Positions 43,357-52,371 of a stretch of DNA of 64,000 nucleotides are shown here, piece by piece. A program made the translations under genes and the position numbers. The DNA lies in the NCBI RefSeq assembly GCF_002217755.1, contig NZ_BCFL01000017.1, forward strand, positions 462,442 through 526,441, written 5' to 3'. The stretch comes from Streptomyces hyaluromycini (GTDB taxonomy: Bacteria; Actinomycetota; Actinomycetes; Streptomycetales; Streptomycetaceae). The notes beneath the pieces were generated by a model. That model ran no database searches, was not told where the DNA came from, and saw only the letters and a program-made list of their open reading frames with translations. Position 1 is the stretch's first letter. Each line of letters begins with the position of its first letter.

Positions 43357-44946
43357 ATGAACTCCACGGACAGCGAGCCTGTCGACTACCTCGTCGTCGG
43401 CGGCGGCCCCGCGGGCCTCCAGCTCGGGCAGTTACTCCAGGCGGCCGGACACGGATACCGGATCCTGGAGAGCGGCCGGGCACCAGGCACCTTCTTCCGT
43501 ACGTTCCCCCGCCACCGCAAGCTGATCTCCATCAACAAGGTGCACAACGGCACCGACGATCCCGAGCTGAACCTCCGGATGGACTGGAACTCCCTGCTGT
43601 CCCCGGACGACCGGCTGCTGTTCACCCGCTACAGCAAGCGTTACTTTCCGCACGCCGACGATCTGGTGCGCTATCTCGCCGACTTCGCCGAGGCGTTCAA
43701 GCTGGAGATCGCGTACGACACCCGGGCGGTACGGATCCGGCGCGACGACGACGGCTTCACCGTCACCGACCAGCTCGGGCAGGAGCATCACGCCCGACGC
43801 CTGGTGATGGCCACCGGGCTCACCCGGCCCAACACCCCGGACATCCCCGGGATCGAGACCGCCGAGGACTACTCCGTCGTCTCCGTGGACCCCGAGGACT
43901 TCACCGACCGGCGCGTCCTGATCATCGGCAAGGGCAACTCCGCCTTGGAGACCGCTGACAACCTTGTCGAGACCGCCGCCGTCATCCATGTCGCCGGCCC
44001 GCACTCCGTCCGCATGGCCTGGAACAGCCACTACGTCGGCCATCTCCGCGCGGTGAACAACAACTTCCTGGACACCTACCAACTCAAGTCGCAGAACGCC
44101 CTGTTGGACGGCAACGTCCTCTCGATCGAGAAGGGCCCGGACGGCATGTACCGGGTCCGCTTCAGCTTCTCCCGGGCCGACGAGGTCGTGAAGGAGCTGC
44201 GCTACGACCGGGTGATCGTCTGCACCGGATTCCGCTTCGACGCCTCGGTGTTCGACCCCGGGTGCCGTCCCGCGCTGGTCATCGACGACCGCTTCGCCGC
44301 CCTCTCCCCGGCGTACGAGTCGGTGAACGTGCCCGGCCTCTACTTCGCCGGAACGCTGATGCAGCAGCGCGACTTCAAGAAGTCCACCGGTGGCTTCATC
44401 CACGGTTTCCGGTACGCCGTACGTGCCCTCGGCCGCATCCTCGACGAGCGCCACCACGACCGGCCCTGGCCGTACCGCCCGCTGGACACGTCCCCGTCCG
44501 CGCTGGCGGACGCCGTGGTGGCCAGGGTCAACCGCAGTTCGGCGCTCTGGCAGCAGTTCGGTGTGATCGGGGACCTGATCGTCGCGCCGCCCGGCGAACC
44601 GGCCCGCTACCACGAGGAGGTGCCGGTCGCGTACGCCCATGGACGCCAACTCATTGAGAACGGCGACTACTTCACCGTGACGCTGGAGTACGGCCCGGAC
44701 CACGACAAGGTCGACCCCTTCGACATCACCGTGCGCCGCACCGCCCAGAACTCGGTCGACGACGCCTTCGACGCGGCGTACCTCCACCCGGTGATCCGGC
44801 ACCACAGCGGCGGCGAGCTCCTCAGTACCCACCACATGGCCGAGAACCTGGAGAACCACTGGGACGCTCCGGACGTCCACCACGCCCCGCTGGCCGAGTT
44901 CTTCGCCGGTGCGCAGGCCCGTCGGCCGAGCCCCGCCGGGCGGTGA
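43357..44946 (+). CDS. FAD-dependent oxidoreductase/monooxygenase-like protein
   Basis: 529 aa, ATG 43357 with GGAAAGAG upstream. FAD Rossmann motif VVGGGPAGLQLGQLL at residues 14-28. A second dinucleotide site is VLIIGKGNSALETADNL (about 190). ATG motif LVMATGL and C-terminal VPGLYFAGTLMQQRDFKKSTGGFIHGFRY. It resembles the FOXRED2-like branch of flavin monooxygenases and would use NAD(P)H and FAD; the substrate is unknown. It overlaps the next gene by 4 bp, first of a translationally coupled oxidative operon. Confidence 0.88.
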   Translation: MNSTDSEPVDYLVVGGGPAGLQLGQLLQAAGHGYRILESGRAPGTFFRTFPRHRKLISINKVHNGTDDPELNLRMDWNSLLSPDDRLLFTRYSKRYFPHADDLVRYLADFAEAFKLEIAYDTRAVRIRRDDDGFTVTDQLGQEHHARRLVMATGLTRPNTPDIPGIETAEDYSVVSVDPEDFTDRRVLIIGKGNSALETADNLVETAAVIHVAGPHSVRMAWNSHYVGHLRAVNNNFLDTYQLKSQNALLDGNVLSIEKGPDGMYRVRFSFSRADEVVKELRYDRVIVCTGFRFDASVFDPGCRPALVIDDRFAALSPAYESVNVPGLYFAGTLMQQRDFKKSTGGFIHGFRYAVRALGRILDERHHDRPWPYRPLDTSPSALADAVVARVNRSSALWQQFGVIGDLIVAPPGEPARYHEEVPVAYAHGRQLIENGDYFTVTLEYGPDHDKVDPFDITVRRTAQNSVDDAFDAAYLHPVIRHHSGGELLSTHHMAENLENHWDAPDVHHAPLAEFFAGAQARRPSPAGR

Positions 44947-46085
44947 GCGGCGTGCAGTACACCGTCCACGACTTCGAGACCGCGGCGCGCGCCGAACTGG
45001 ACCCCGTGTACGCCGACTTCATCGCCGGCGGGGCACGGGACGAGATCACCGTACGGGCCAACCAAGCGGCGTTCGGGCGGCTGCAACTCCTGCCCCGGGT
45101 GCTGCGGGGCAGCGCCGTACGGGAGTTGGGCACCGATCTGCTCGGCAGCCGGGCACGGCTGCCGATCCTGCTCTCCCCGACCGCCTTCCACAAACTCGTG
45201 CATCCGGACGGGGAGGTGGCGACCGCCCGGGCCGCGGCCGCCGCCGGCGCCATCATGATCGTGTCCATGGCGTCCACGGTGGCAGTGGGCGAGATCGCGG
45301 ACGCGGCCCGCGCGGCCGGCGGCGACGTACCCCTGTGGTTCCAGCTCTACATCCAGCCCGACCTGGAGATCACCGAGGCACTGGTCCGGCGGGCCGGCGA
45401 CGCGGGGTGCACCGCGCTGGTGGTGACCGTGGACTCCCCGGTGCTGGGCGCGGGCGAACGCAACCGGCGCAACGGCTTCCACGACCTGCCGCCCGGCCTG
45501 CGCTGCGAGAACCTGGTGGACCTGCGCGACGGCGAGCGCGGCCACGTACGCCAGATCGCCATGTCCCCGGAGCTGAACTGGGACCACGTCGACTGGCTGC
45601 GCCGCACCACCTCGCTGCCCGTCCTGCTCAAGGGCGTCCTGCACCCCGAGGACGCCCGGCTCGCGGTCCGGCACGGCGTCGACGGGCTGCTGCTGTCCAA
45701 CCACGGCGGACGCCAACTCGACACCGTACCCGCCACGTTGGAGCTGCTGCCCGAGATCCTCGCCGCCGTCGCGGGCCGCATTCCGGTCGTGCTGGACGGA
45801 GGCGTCCGGCGCGGCACCGACGTGGTCAAGGCGCTGGCGCTCGGCGCGTCCGCCGTGGGCATCGGCCGACCTGTGATGTGGGCCCTGGCCGAGGGCGGCG
45901 AGAAGGGCGTACGGCGTCTCCTCGAACTGCTGCGGGACGAACTCGACGACACCCTGGCCCTGTGCGGGGCGTCCGGACTCGCCGACCTGACGCCCGATCT
46001 GGTCCGGGTGCCCGGGTGGGGCCCGGTGCCGGGTTCCGCCGTGCCGCCGGGGGCGGACCACCGGTTCGGCGGGGTGGTCGCGTGA
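44943..46085 (+). CDS. FMN-dependent alpha-hydroxy-acid oxidase/dehydrogenase
   Basis: 380 aa, GTGA overlap with the FAD gene. TIM-barrel family with PILLSPTAFHKLVHPDGE, WFQLYIQPD (active-site Tyr), VVTVDSPV, VLLKGVLHPEDA (Lys), the signature SNHGGRQLD (catalytic His and Arg) and VVLDGGVRRGTDVVKALALGASAVGIGRP (FMN phosphate). It oxidises an L-2-hydroxy acid (lactate, mandelate, glycolate type). All key residues are present. Placed between a flavin oxidoreductase and a P450, it probably acts on a pathway intermediate. Confidence 0.92.
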   Translation: MSGVQYTVHDFETAARAELDPVYADFIAGGARDEITVRANQAAFGRLQLLPRVLRGSAVRELGTDLLGSRARLPILLSPTAFHKLVHPDGEVATARAAAAAGAIMIVSMASTVAVGEIADAARAAGGDVPLWFQLYIQPDLEITEALVRRAGDAGCTALVVTVDSPVLGAGERNRRNGFHDLPPGLRCENLVDLRDGERGHVRQIAMSPELNWDHVDWLRRTTSLPVLLKGVLHPEDARLAVRHGVDGLLLSNHGGRQLDTVPATLELLPEILAAVAGRIPVVLDGGVRRGTDVVKALALGASAVGIGRPVMWALAEGGEKGVRRLLELLRDELDDTLALCGASGLADLTPDLVRVPGWGPVPGSAVPPGADHRFGGVVA

Positions 46086-47491
46086 GTGCCACCGGATGGC
46101 TCGTCTGGCTCGTCGCGGGCGCGGCCGTGGCCCTCGTGGCCGGTCTGCCGTACTGGCTGCCCAGGGCGGTGGTCGCGCTGCGCGTGCGCATCTTCGCCCG
46201 GGTGGGTGGCGAGGAGGGTGTCCGGGCGCCCGGCCGGGAGGTGCCCGCCGCGGAGTTCAAGAGGGTGTACGGGCATCCCGCGGCGAACGGCCGCAGCCGG
46301 GGCGCCGCGCTGTCCGACCTGTTCTGGTACTGGCTGTCACCCGGCCCGGAGGTGCACCAGGAGCACCTGGAACCCGGGCCGCGCTACGACGACGTGGCCA
46401 GGACCACACGGCAGATCCTGGCCGGGCTGTCGCGTGCGCAGTGGACGGAGCTGGTCGGCCGTTGCACCCGCCGGGTGCTCGGCGAACTCGACGCCCGCCC
46501 GGCCCGCGGCGTGCACGGGGTCAGACTGCGGGACCTGATGATGCCCGTCTGGGCCGAGGTCTACTACGAGGTGGTCTTCCGGGAGCCGTGCCCGCGACCC
46601 GTCCGGGACCTGATCACCGGGAACGCGGACGACGTGGTGAACGCCCTGAAGTGCACCGGCCTCAGGCACATGGACCGGCGCGCCCGGCTCACGGAGTACC
46701 TGCGGGCCCGGCTGGCGCACGACCCCCCGCCCGTGCCGCTGCCGTCCTCGCTCACCGCGCGGGAGCAGGCGTACTACCTGCAGGGCACGTTCTTCAACAC
46801 CGCCGTGGTGCAGATGTCGGAGGCGATGGCCCATCTGCTGCTCGCCCTCGCCACCCACCGGCCGGTCCAGGACCGACTGCTGACCGGTGCGGAGGACCCG
46901 GACTTCCTGGACCGGGTCATCAACGAGACGCTGCGGCACTTCCCGCTCTTCGGCGTGGCCCACCGGATCACCTCCGGGGAGATCCCCCGGGACGGGCAGG
47001 GCCCCATCCCGGCCGGCTCCGTCCTGTTGTTCAACTACCCCGAGTACCAGGGGTCCGGAGGCGACTCGTTCGACCCGGACCGCTGGCTGGAGTCCGACAC
47101 CCGGCCGTCCGCCTTCATCCCGTTCGGGGTGACCGCCAACCGGCCGTGCCCGGCGCGTGGATTCGCCATCCTCACCATGCGGGTCGCCGCCGAGGAGGTG
47201 CTGCGCGGCTTCCGGCTGGAGTCCTCGGTGGAACACACCCGCTCGCTGCCCAGCCGCGGCCCCTGCCTGCTCGTCCCGCGCAGTGGTGCGGCGGCCGGGA
47301 GCCCGGCCCGCAGACGGACCCGGCTCGCGGCGATGCGCGTCGCGGACCGCTGGGCGACGGTCCCGCGCAGCCTCACCCAACTCGTCCTCGGCAGCTTCAT
47401 GGTGTGGGACGCCCGGCGCCAGGGCCTGTGCCGGAACTACTTCGCCGCCTCCTCCGGAGGCCCCGCCGCCTCCGTCACCGTCGGACGTTGA
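46082..47491 (+). CDS. Cytochrome P450 with N-terminal membrane anchor and atypical I-helix
   Basis: 469 aa, GTG 46082 overlapping the previous stop. N-terminal hydrophobic helix (WLVWLVAGAAVALVAGLPYWLP), unusual for bacterial P450s. K-helix ExxR in VINETLRHFPLFG; haem loop FIPFGVTANRPCPARGFA with the Cys thiolate ligand. The I-helix region reads FFNTAVVQMSEAMAHLL and lacks the A/GGxxT oxygen-activating motif, so it may catalyse a non-standard reaction or use substrate-assisted activation. About 50 residues beyond the usual C-terminus are Arg-rich. It is probably membrane-associated and works on the same pathway as the two flavoenzymes. Confidence 0.88.
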   Translation: MSATGWLVWLVAGAAVALVAGLPYWLPRAVVALRVRIFARVGGEEGVRAPGREVPAAEFKRVYGHPAANGRSRGAALSDLFWYWLSPGPEVHQEHLEPGPRYDDVARTTRQILAGLSRAQWTELVGRCTRRVLGELDARPARGVHGVRLRDLMMPVWAEVYYEVVFREPCPRPVRDLITGNADDVVNALKCTGLRHMDRRARLTEYLRARLAHDPPPVPLPSSLTAREQAYYLQGTFFNTAVVQMSEAMAHLLLALATHRPVQDRLLTGAEDPDFLDRVINETLRHFPLFGVAHRITSGEIPRDGQGPIPAGSVLLFNYPEYQGSGGDSFDPDRWLESDTRPSAFIPFGVTANRPCPARGFAILTMRVAAEEVLRGFRLESSVEHTRSLPSRGPCLLVPRSGAAAGSPARRRTRLAAMRVADRWATVPRSLTQLVLGSFMVWDARRQGLCRNYFAASSGGPAASVTVGR

Positions 47492-47504
47492 GAGGAACGG
47501 GACC

Positions 47505-48782
47505 ATGACTCCTGTGGAGCTCGCTCCCGCCTTCTTCCTGGCCGTCGTCGTCATTCTGCTGACGTGCCGTCTGGTCTCACTGGTGGCCGGCCGCTTCGGC
47601 CAGCCGCCCGTGGTCGGCGAGATGATCGCCGGGGTGATGCTGGGCCCGTCGCTGTTCGGACTGGTCGCCCCGGGCATCTCCGCCGACGTCTTCCCACCGG
47701 AACTCAAACCGGCGCTGTACGTGGCCGGTCAGATCGGGCTGGTGACCCTGATGTTCGGCGCCGGATACGAGTTCAGGGCACACGCCGAACGCGGCCTGGC
47801 GGGCACCGCCGTCGTGGTCTCCTCGGCCGGCGTGGCGATCCCGCTGGTGCTGGGCGCGGGGTTGACCCTCGTCGCCCACGGTCACGTCGGCATCTTCGTC
47901 GACGGGGTCTCGGTCTGGGTGACGGCCGCGTTCGTCAGTGTCGCCCTGTCGATCACCGCTTTCCCGATGCTCGCCCGGATCATCACCGAACGCGGGCTGG
48001 CCGGTTCCCGGTTCGGCTCGCTCGCTCTGGCGTCCGGGGCCACCGACGACGCCGTCGCCTGGATCATGCTCGCCGGGGTGCTGAGCGTGGCCTCCGGCAA
48101 GGTGGAGCCCGTCCTGAAGGCCGTCGGCGGCTCCGTGCTGTTCGTGGCCGTACTGTTCCTGCTGGGACGCCGCCTGCTGGGCTGGATCGTGAACCGGCCG
48201 GGTCTGGGCGCCGACACCAGGCTCCTGTTCACCGTCGCCATGTTGTTCTGCGCCGCCTGGTTCACCGACATCATCGGTCTGTACGCGGTGTTCGGGGCGT
48301 TCTGCCTCGGGATGGCCATGCCTCGCGGCGAGGCGTCCGAACGGCTGGTGCGGACCACCCAGTCCGTGACCCAGGTGGTGTTCGTACCGATGTTCTTCAC
48401 CTACTCCGGCCTGAACACCCGCTTCGACGTGTTCGCCGACCCGTCCGTGATGGCGTTCGGGGCGGCCGCGGTCGTCCTGGCGGTGGTCGGCAAGGGCGGC
48501 GGTTGCTGGGCCGCCGCCCGGCTGCGCGGCGAACCCGCCTCGGTGGCCGCCCGGGTCGGCACCCTGATGAACGCCCGCGGGCTCATGCAACTGATCGCGC
48601 TCAACATCGGGCTGGCGGCCGGCATCGTCAGCGAGGAGCTGTTCGCCGCGCTGGTGCTCGTCGCCCTGGTCACGACGGTCATGACCGTTCCGGTGCTGAG
48701 CCTGCTGGACCGCCGGGACGCCAGGCCCCGGGCGGCCGCGGAGACGCACGAGGGCGAGGAGCCGGTGCCGACACTGAACTGA
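47505..48782 (+). CDS. Kef/CPA2-type cation:proton antiporter
   Basis: 425 aa, ATG 47505 with AGAGGAA upstream, 13 bp after the P450 gene. About twelve membrane helices. Motifs include QPPVVGEMIAGVMLGPSLFG (family N-terminus), ALSITAFPMLARIITERGL, LASGATDDAVAWIM (the DD pair of the transport site) and GLMQLIALNIGL. No C-terminal TrkA-N/RCK domain. It exchanges Na+ or K+ for protons. Antiporters of this kind also sit in actinomycete biosynthetic clusters, where they may export product or provide self-protection; that role here is inference. Confidence 0.9.
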   Translation: MTPVELAPAFFLAVVVILLTCRLVSLVAGRFGQPPVVGEMIAGVMLGPSLFGLVAPGISADVFPPELKPALYVAGQIGLVTLMFGAGYEFRAHAERGLAGTAVVVSSAGVAIPLVLGAGLTLVAHGHVGIFVDGVSVWVTAAFVSVALSITAFPMLARIITERGLAGSRFGSLALASGATDDAVAWIMLAGVLSVASGKVEPVLKAVGGSVLFVAVLFLLGRRLLGWIVNRPGLGADTRLLFTVAMLFCAAWFTDIIGLYAVFGAFCLGMAMPRGEASERLVRTTQSVTQVVFVPMFFTYSGLNTRFDVFADPSVMAFGAAAVVLAVVGKGGGCWAAARLRGEPASVAARVGTLMNARGLMQLIALNIGLAAGIVSEELFAALVLVALVTTVMTVPVLSLLDRRDARPRAAAETHEGEEPVPTLN

Positions 48783-48911
48783 CCCTGGAACAGGCGGAGT
48801 TGTTACGAAGCGCTGACGTGGCTGTCCAATCCCTTCTGCCCCGCTCACCTCATGGACGACTCTGGTCCCGCCCCCACCGACCGGTGGGGGCGAAGGCCCG
48901 AGGAGTCGCGT

Positions 48912-50132
48912 ATGAGCAGGCACAGCAGGCGCAGGTCTCCGTTACAGGTCAGGCTGACCGTCATCGGGGCCGGAATCCTCGCCGCCGTGGCGGGCGTGAC
49001 GGCGGTGACGGTCGCCTCTGCGGACGAGGCCGAGCGCGGGCACGGCTCCGCGGGCACGACGAAGGTCGGGGCGGACCACGCGGTCTTCGTCCAGGGCAAC
49101 GAACTCGACGGCAACACCATCCACGTCTTCAGCCGCGGCCAGGACGGCAGGCTGACCACCGCGGGCAGCTATCCGACCGGGGGCAGGGGCGGCGACCAGG
49201 TCGACGCGCCCACCGACTCGCTCGCCTCCCAGGGCTCACTCGTCTACGACCGCCGGTCCGGACTGCTGCTCGCGGTCAACGCCGGCAGCGGCACCGTGAC
49301 GTCGTTCCGCGTCGACGGCCACAGGCTGACGGGCCGCCGGGTGATGAGCTCGGGCGGAGACTTCCCCGCGTCGATCGCCGTCTCGGGCACCATCGCGTAC
49401 GTCATGAACGCGGGTGGCACGGGCAGCGTCCAGGGGTTCCGCCTCACTCCCAAGGGCATGGAACGGCTGCGGGACGCACACCGTTCGCTCGGGCTGGACA
49501 ACAAGAAGGTGCCGCTGTTCAGCAGCTCACCCGGCCAGGTCGCGTTCACCCCCGGCGGTCGTGAACTGGTGGTCACCACCAAGTCCGCCAACACCGTCGA
49601 GGTCTTCCCGGTGCCCCGGGACGGTCGGCCCGCGCGGCAGGCGGTGGTCAACGACTCGGCCGGTGCCGTGCCGTTCGCGATCGCCTTCGACAAGGCCGGC
49701 CGGATGCTGGTGGCCGAGGCCAAGAATTCGACGGTCAGCACGTACGACGTGCGCTCCGACGGCACTCTCGTGGTCGTCCAGAAGAGCCTGCCCAACGGCC
49801 AGGACACGCTGTGCTGGCTGGAGCGTGCCGGCGACTTCTTCTACGGCGGCAACACCGGAAACTCGACCGTCACCGGCTACCGCACGGACCGTCACGGCGA
49901 ACTGACGCTCACCAACGACGTCGGGATCGCCGCGCCACCGTCGGCCAGGTCCCAGGGTGTCATCGACCTGGCGGTGACCGAGGACCAGAAGTTCCTGTAC
50001 GTGCAGAACGCGACGTCGGGCACCGTCGACGGCTTCCGCATCGGCCGCAACGGCTCGCTGACCAAGATCGGCACAACCACTGGACTGCCTCCCTTCGCCG
50101 AGTCCGGCATGGAAGGCATCGCCGCGGTGTAA
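48912..50132 (+). CDS. Secreted seven-bladed beta-propeller, lactonase family
   Basis: 406 aa, ATG 48912 with AGGAG 7 bp upstream. Signal peptide with basic start (MSRHSRRRSPLQVRL), hydrophobic core and AxA-type cleavage near VASADEAE. The mature part has repeated blades such as LLLAVNAGSGTVTSFRVDG, LVVTTKSANTVEVFPVPRDG, MLVAEAKNSTVSTYDVRSDG and FLYVQNATSGTVDGFRIGRNG, the 6-phosphogluconolactonase/YncE-like pattern. Enzymatic activity is uncertain; it may be an extracellular binding protein. A strong hairpin follows the stop, and the gap to the antiporter gene is 129 bp. Confidence 0.85.
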   Translation: MSRHSRRRSPLQVRLTVIGAGILAAVAGVTAVTVASADEAERGHGSAGTTKVGADHAVFVQGNELDGNTIHVFSRGQDGRLTTAGSYPTGGRGGDQVDAPTDSLASQGSLVYDRRSGLLLAVNAGSGTVTSFRVDGHRLTGRRVMSSGGDFPASIAVSGTIAYVMNAGGTGSVQGFRLTPKGMERLRDAHRSLGLDNKKVPLFSSSPGQVAFTPGGRELVVTTKSANTVEVFPVPRDGRPARQAVVNDSAGAVPFAIAFDKAGRMLVAEAKNSTVSTYDVRSDGTLVVVQKSLPNGQDTLCWLERAGDFFYGGNTGNSTVTGYRTDRHGELTLTNDVGIAAPPSARSQGVIDLAVTEDQKFLYVQNATSGTVDGFRIGRNGSLTKIGTTTGLPPFAESGMEGIAAV

Positions 50133-50150
50133 AGAAGCGGCCACCGCGGC

Positions 50151-50187
50151 CATGGCGCCCCGGACGTTTCCCGTCCGGGGCGCCATG
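50151..50187 (+). terminator. Terminator after the beta-propeller gene
   Basis: Perfect 16-bp stem (catggcgccccggacg and its complement) with a 5-nt loop, starting 18 bp after the stop codon. Confidence 0.8.
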
Positions 50188-50199
50188 CCGTGTCCGCGC

Positions 50200-50445
50200 C
50201 CAAGCGGTGACCGGCCGGCGTTCGTCTTCACGGCGCTGGTGACGCAGTGGCCGGCGGGCCTGGACTGGACGACCTCGTTCCTGGTGGGCGCGGTGCCGGC
50301 ACCGACCGACCCGGTGTTCACCACGGCGATCGTGGGCCGCAAGGAAGTCCCGGCCAAGCCGCGCAAGCTGCTCAACGCCGAGAGCGGCGCAGGCGACGGC
50401 CCGGCCCTGCCCGTCGTGCTGGTCCTGACCGTCCGGCGAGGAAGG
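50200..50445 (+). pseudogene. Internal fragment of a CPA1-type Na+/H+ antiporter
   Basis: The plus frame reads GLDWTTSFLVGAVPAPTDPV, then FTTAIVGRKEVPAKPRKLLN, AESGAGDGPALPVVLVLTV. The APTDPV and LLNxESGxxDGxALP motifs are hallmarks of CPA1 antiporters. Both ends are missing, and conserved positions are altered (LAPTDP to PAPTDP, GLNDG to GAGDG), fitting a relic. Confidence 0.7.
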
Positions 50446-50540
50446 CGTCAGGGAAGCATCAATTCGCTGGTCACAGGCCATACTTCACGGGTGGGGGCCG
50501 ACTGGGTCCTCAGCGGTCCGGCGCGGGGAGGCGACATCCG

Positions 50541-51116
50541 GTGAGCAGTGTCGGCGAGGGGCTCGGCAAGGTCGAGGTACGCCTGAAATGGGACCCTAGC
50601 CCCTACGGGGAGCCGCCCCGGCATCTCGACATCGTCGCCGCGACCTACTCCGCGGACGACCCCTACGGGCGGCCTGTGTACATCGTCCACTACGACAGCC
50701 GGTCACCCGACGGCACGATCAACATGACCCGGCACAGCCAGACCGGCCAGGGGTTCGGTTACGTCGAGGTGATGGTGCTGGAGTTCGACCGCCTCGCGGC
50801 CGCCTACGGCCGGGTCGTGGTGGGAGTGGTCATCCACCAGGACGGCGGACGCCGGACCTTCGGCGACATCCACAACGCCGGGGTACTGGTCGTCCAGCGC
50901 TACACCGAACTGCTGGCGGACGACTTCACACAGGTTGCCGACTCCACCGCCACCACCGTGGCCGAGTTCGTCCGAGACGGCCCGGGCGAGTGGGAGATGT
51001 ACGAGATGGTCCGGGGATCCGACAGTGACCCGGTGCCCTTCACCCTGGAGATGGGCAGCGTGCCCCGGCCCCGCCGCGGACACACCCCGGAGGAGCGTCC
51101 GGCCGGGACGGTCTGA
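50541..51116 (+). CDS. TerD-like stress protein (divergent)
   Basis: 191 aa from GTG 50541 with GGGGAGG upstream. The order of segments matches the TerD fold: VEVRLKWDP (strand 1), LDIVAATYSADDPYGRPVYIVHYDSRSPDG, TGQGFGYVEVMVLEFDRLAAAYGRVVVGVVIHQDGGRRTFGDIHNAGVLV (the usual D...L..l P..v..iv..v.I......F..v.na region) and a Thr/Glu-rich end. The Ca-binding DD(N/D) positions are not all obvious. TerD proteins are linked to tellurite/oxidative and phage-stress networks, but here the gene is alone. Confidence 0.55.
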   Translation: MSSVGEGLGKVEVRLKWDPSPYGEPPRHLDIVAATYSADDPYGRPVYIVHYDSRSPDGTINMTRHSQTGQGFGYVEVMVLEFDRLAAAYGRVVVGVVIHQDGGRRTFGDIHNAGVLVVQRYTELLADDFTQVADSTATTVAEFVRDGPGEWEMYEMVRGSDSDPVPFTLEMGSVPRPRRGHTPEERPAGTV

Positions 51117-51125
51117 GAGTGCCGA

Positions 51126-51324
51126 TCAGGAGTCGCTGCCCGGCTGGGCCGCCAGCACGCGGGCAAGGCCGATCTGGTCCAGGATCGACCGGGCCCGCTC
51201 GTCGGCGTGCGTGACGACCAGCCGGGTGTCGTGGGCGCGAGCGGCACGGAGCGCGACGAAGAGTGCAGTGCAGCCGTCCGGACTGAGATACGTCACCTCG
51301 CCGAGATCGATCTCCAGAACTCGC
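51126..51324 (-). pseudogene. STAS-domain (anti-sigma-factor antagonist) C-terminal fragment
   Basis: The minus frame reads RVLEIDLGEVTYLSPDGCTA, LFVALRAARAHDTRLVVTHA, then RSILDQIGLARVLAAQPGSD and the stop at 51126-51128. The DLGEVTYLSPDG segment is the conserved STAS region (Ser-containing phosphorylation loop normally D.S.V.F.DS.G). The first strand and helix are missing at the junction near 51324. Confidence 0.65.
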
Positions 51325-51682
51325 GATCTGGTGGAACACCACCGCCTTCGACGTCCCGTGGATCCGCGCCCAGCACGAACGCATCGCGCGCCATTGCGGC
51401 ATCCCCGCGCGTGCCGCGGTACGTCCCGATGACGGCGAGGCCATTCGGCTGGCGGGCCTGACGGGGTTGCGAGCTGCCCGCCGCCGAATCCGCTGGCACC
51501 GCGTGGTCACCCTCGACACACACCTCGCCAACATCGGCAGCCGCTCGGCGTTCCTCGTCCTCGACCAGACCGAACGCCGTGCCTTCCTCAAGGAGGAGCG
51601 CGGGAGACTTCGCCAGGCTTTCCCCGACGAGTTGCTGGAAGAGACCTACGTGGTCGATCTTCTGGTCGCCGCGTGTCCGTGA
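51325..51682 (+). pseudogene. C-terminal fragment of a class I methyltransferase
   Basis: Starting directly at the end of the STAS fragment, the plus frame reads WWNTTAFDVPWIRAQHERIA, later RRRIRWHRVVTLDTHLANIG, SRSAFLVLDQTERRAFLKEE and a stop. This is the pattern of the second half of Methyltransf_11-type enzymes (VWN...WV). The SAM-binding first half is missing. Confidence 0.6.
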
Positions 51683-51686
51683 TGCG

Positions 51687-52346
51687 CTAGCGAGTTCCGG
51701 CGAGCGCATCCAACGCGGCCAGAATGTCTGCGGGTTCGGCACGGGTGGTGTAGTCGGTGTCGACGAACGCCCAGCGGATGGTGCCGTCGTGGTCGATCAC
51801 GTAGGTGGCGGGCAGGGGAAGCGTGCGCGGGTGACCGCCGTTGACGTGCTGGAGGTCGAGGCCGAGCTTGTCGTAGACGGCGGCGAGGTCGTCGGGGAGG
51901 TCGAAGGCGAGGCCGTACTCCTTGGCGGTGTTGGAGCCTGTGTCGCTGAGGACGTCGAACGTGAGGGAGTGCTTCTCGGCGAGGGAGAGGGATTCGTCGG
52001 GGATCTGCGGGGAGACGGCCACGAGGCGGGCGCCGCGTGCGGTGATGTCGACGTGGTGTTGCTGGAGGGCGCGCAGGGCGATGTTGCAGTACGGGCACCA
52101 GGCACCGCGGTAGAAGGTGAGCACGACGGGACCCTCGGCGAGCAGATCGTCCAGATTCCTCGTGGCACCGGACGCCGAAGGCAGCGTGAAGTGCGGGGCC
52201 CGGTCGCCGACGGTGAGGGCGCGTCGGGCCTGTCCGGAGTCGGCGAGTTCCTGGCCCGCACGGTCCATGACCTGCCGCATCTCGGCAGGGATGTACTGGT
52301 GTCGGACTTCGTTGAGCGCGCGCAGTTCGGCGTTGACGCTGTGCAT
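51687..52346 (-). CDS. AhpC/TSA-type peroxiredoxin-like protein
   Basis: 219 aa from ATG 52346 with GGGGAGA upstream. After an N-terminal helical extension (about 45 residues) the thioredoxin fold has VGDRAPHFTLPSASG, VVLTFYRGAWCPYCNIALRAL (CPYC active site), LVAVSPQIPDESLSLAEKH, FDVLSDTGSNTAKEYGLAF and TYVIDHDGTIRWAFVDTDYTTRAEP. It should reduce peroxides or act as a thiol oxidoreductase in the cytoplasm. It is divergent from a TetR gene with two matching operators between them. Confidence 0.88.
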   Translation of the reverse strand: MHSVNAELRALNEVRHQYIPAEMRQVMDRAGQELADSGQARRALTVGDRAPHFTLPSASGATRNLDDLLAEGPVVLTFYRGAWCPYCNIALRALQQHHVDITARGARLVAVSPQIPDESLSLAEKHSLTFDVLSDTGSNTAKEYGLAFDLPDDLAAVYDKLGLDLQHVNGGHPRTLPLPATYVIDHDGTIRWAFVDTDYTTRAEPADILAALDALAGTR

Positions 52347-52371
52347 GGCGGTCTCCCCGTACTCGGGCGAT

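Noticed and set aside
44909..46081. N-terminal extension of the P450 frame upstream of 46082
   Set aside because: It lies over the FMN oxidase gene in another frame and is Arg/Gly-rich. The GTG at 46082 with a 4-bp overlap is the natural start.
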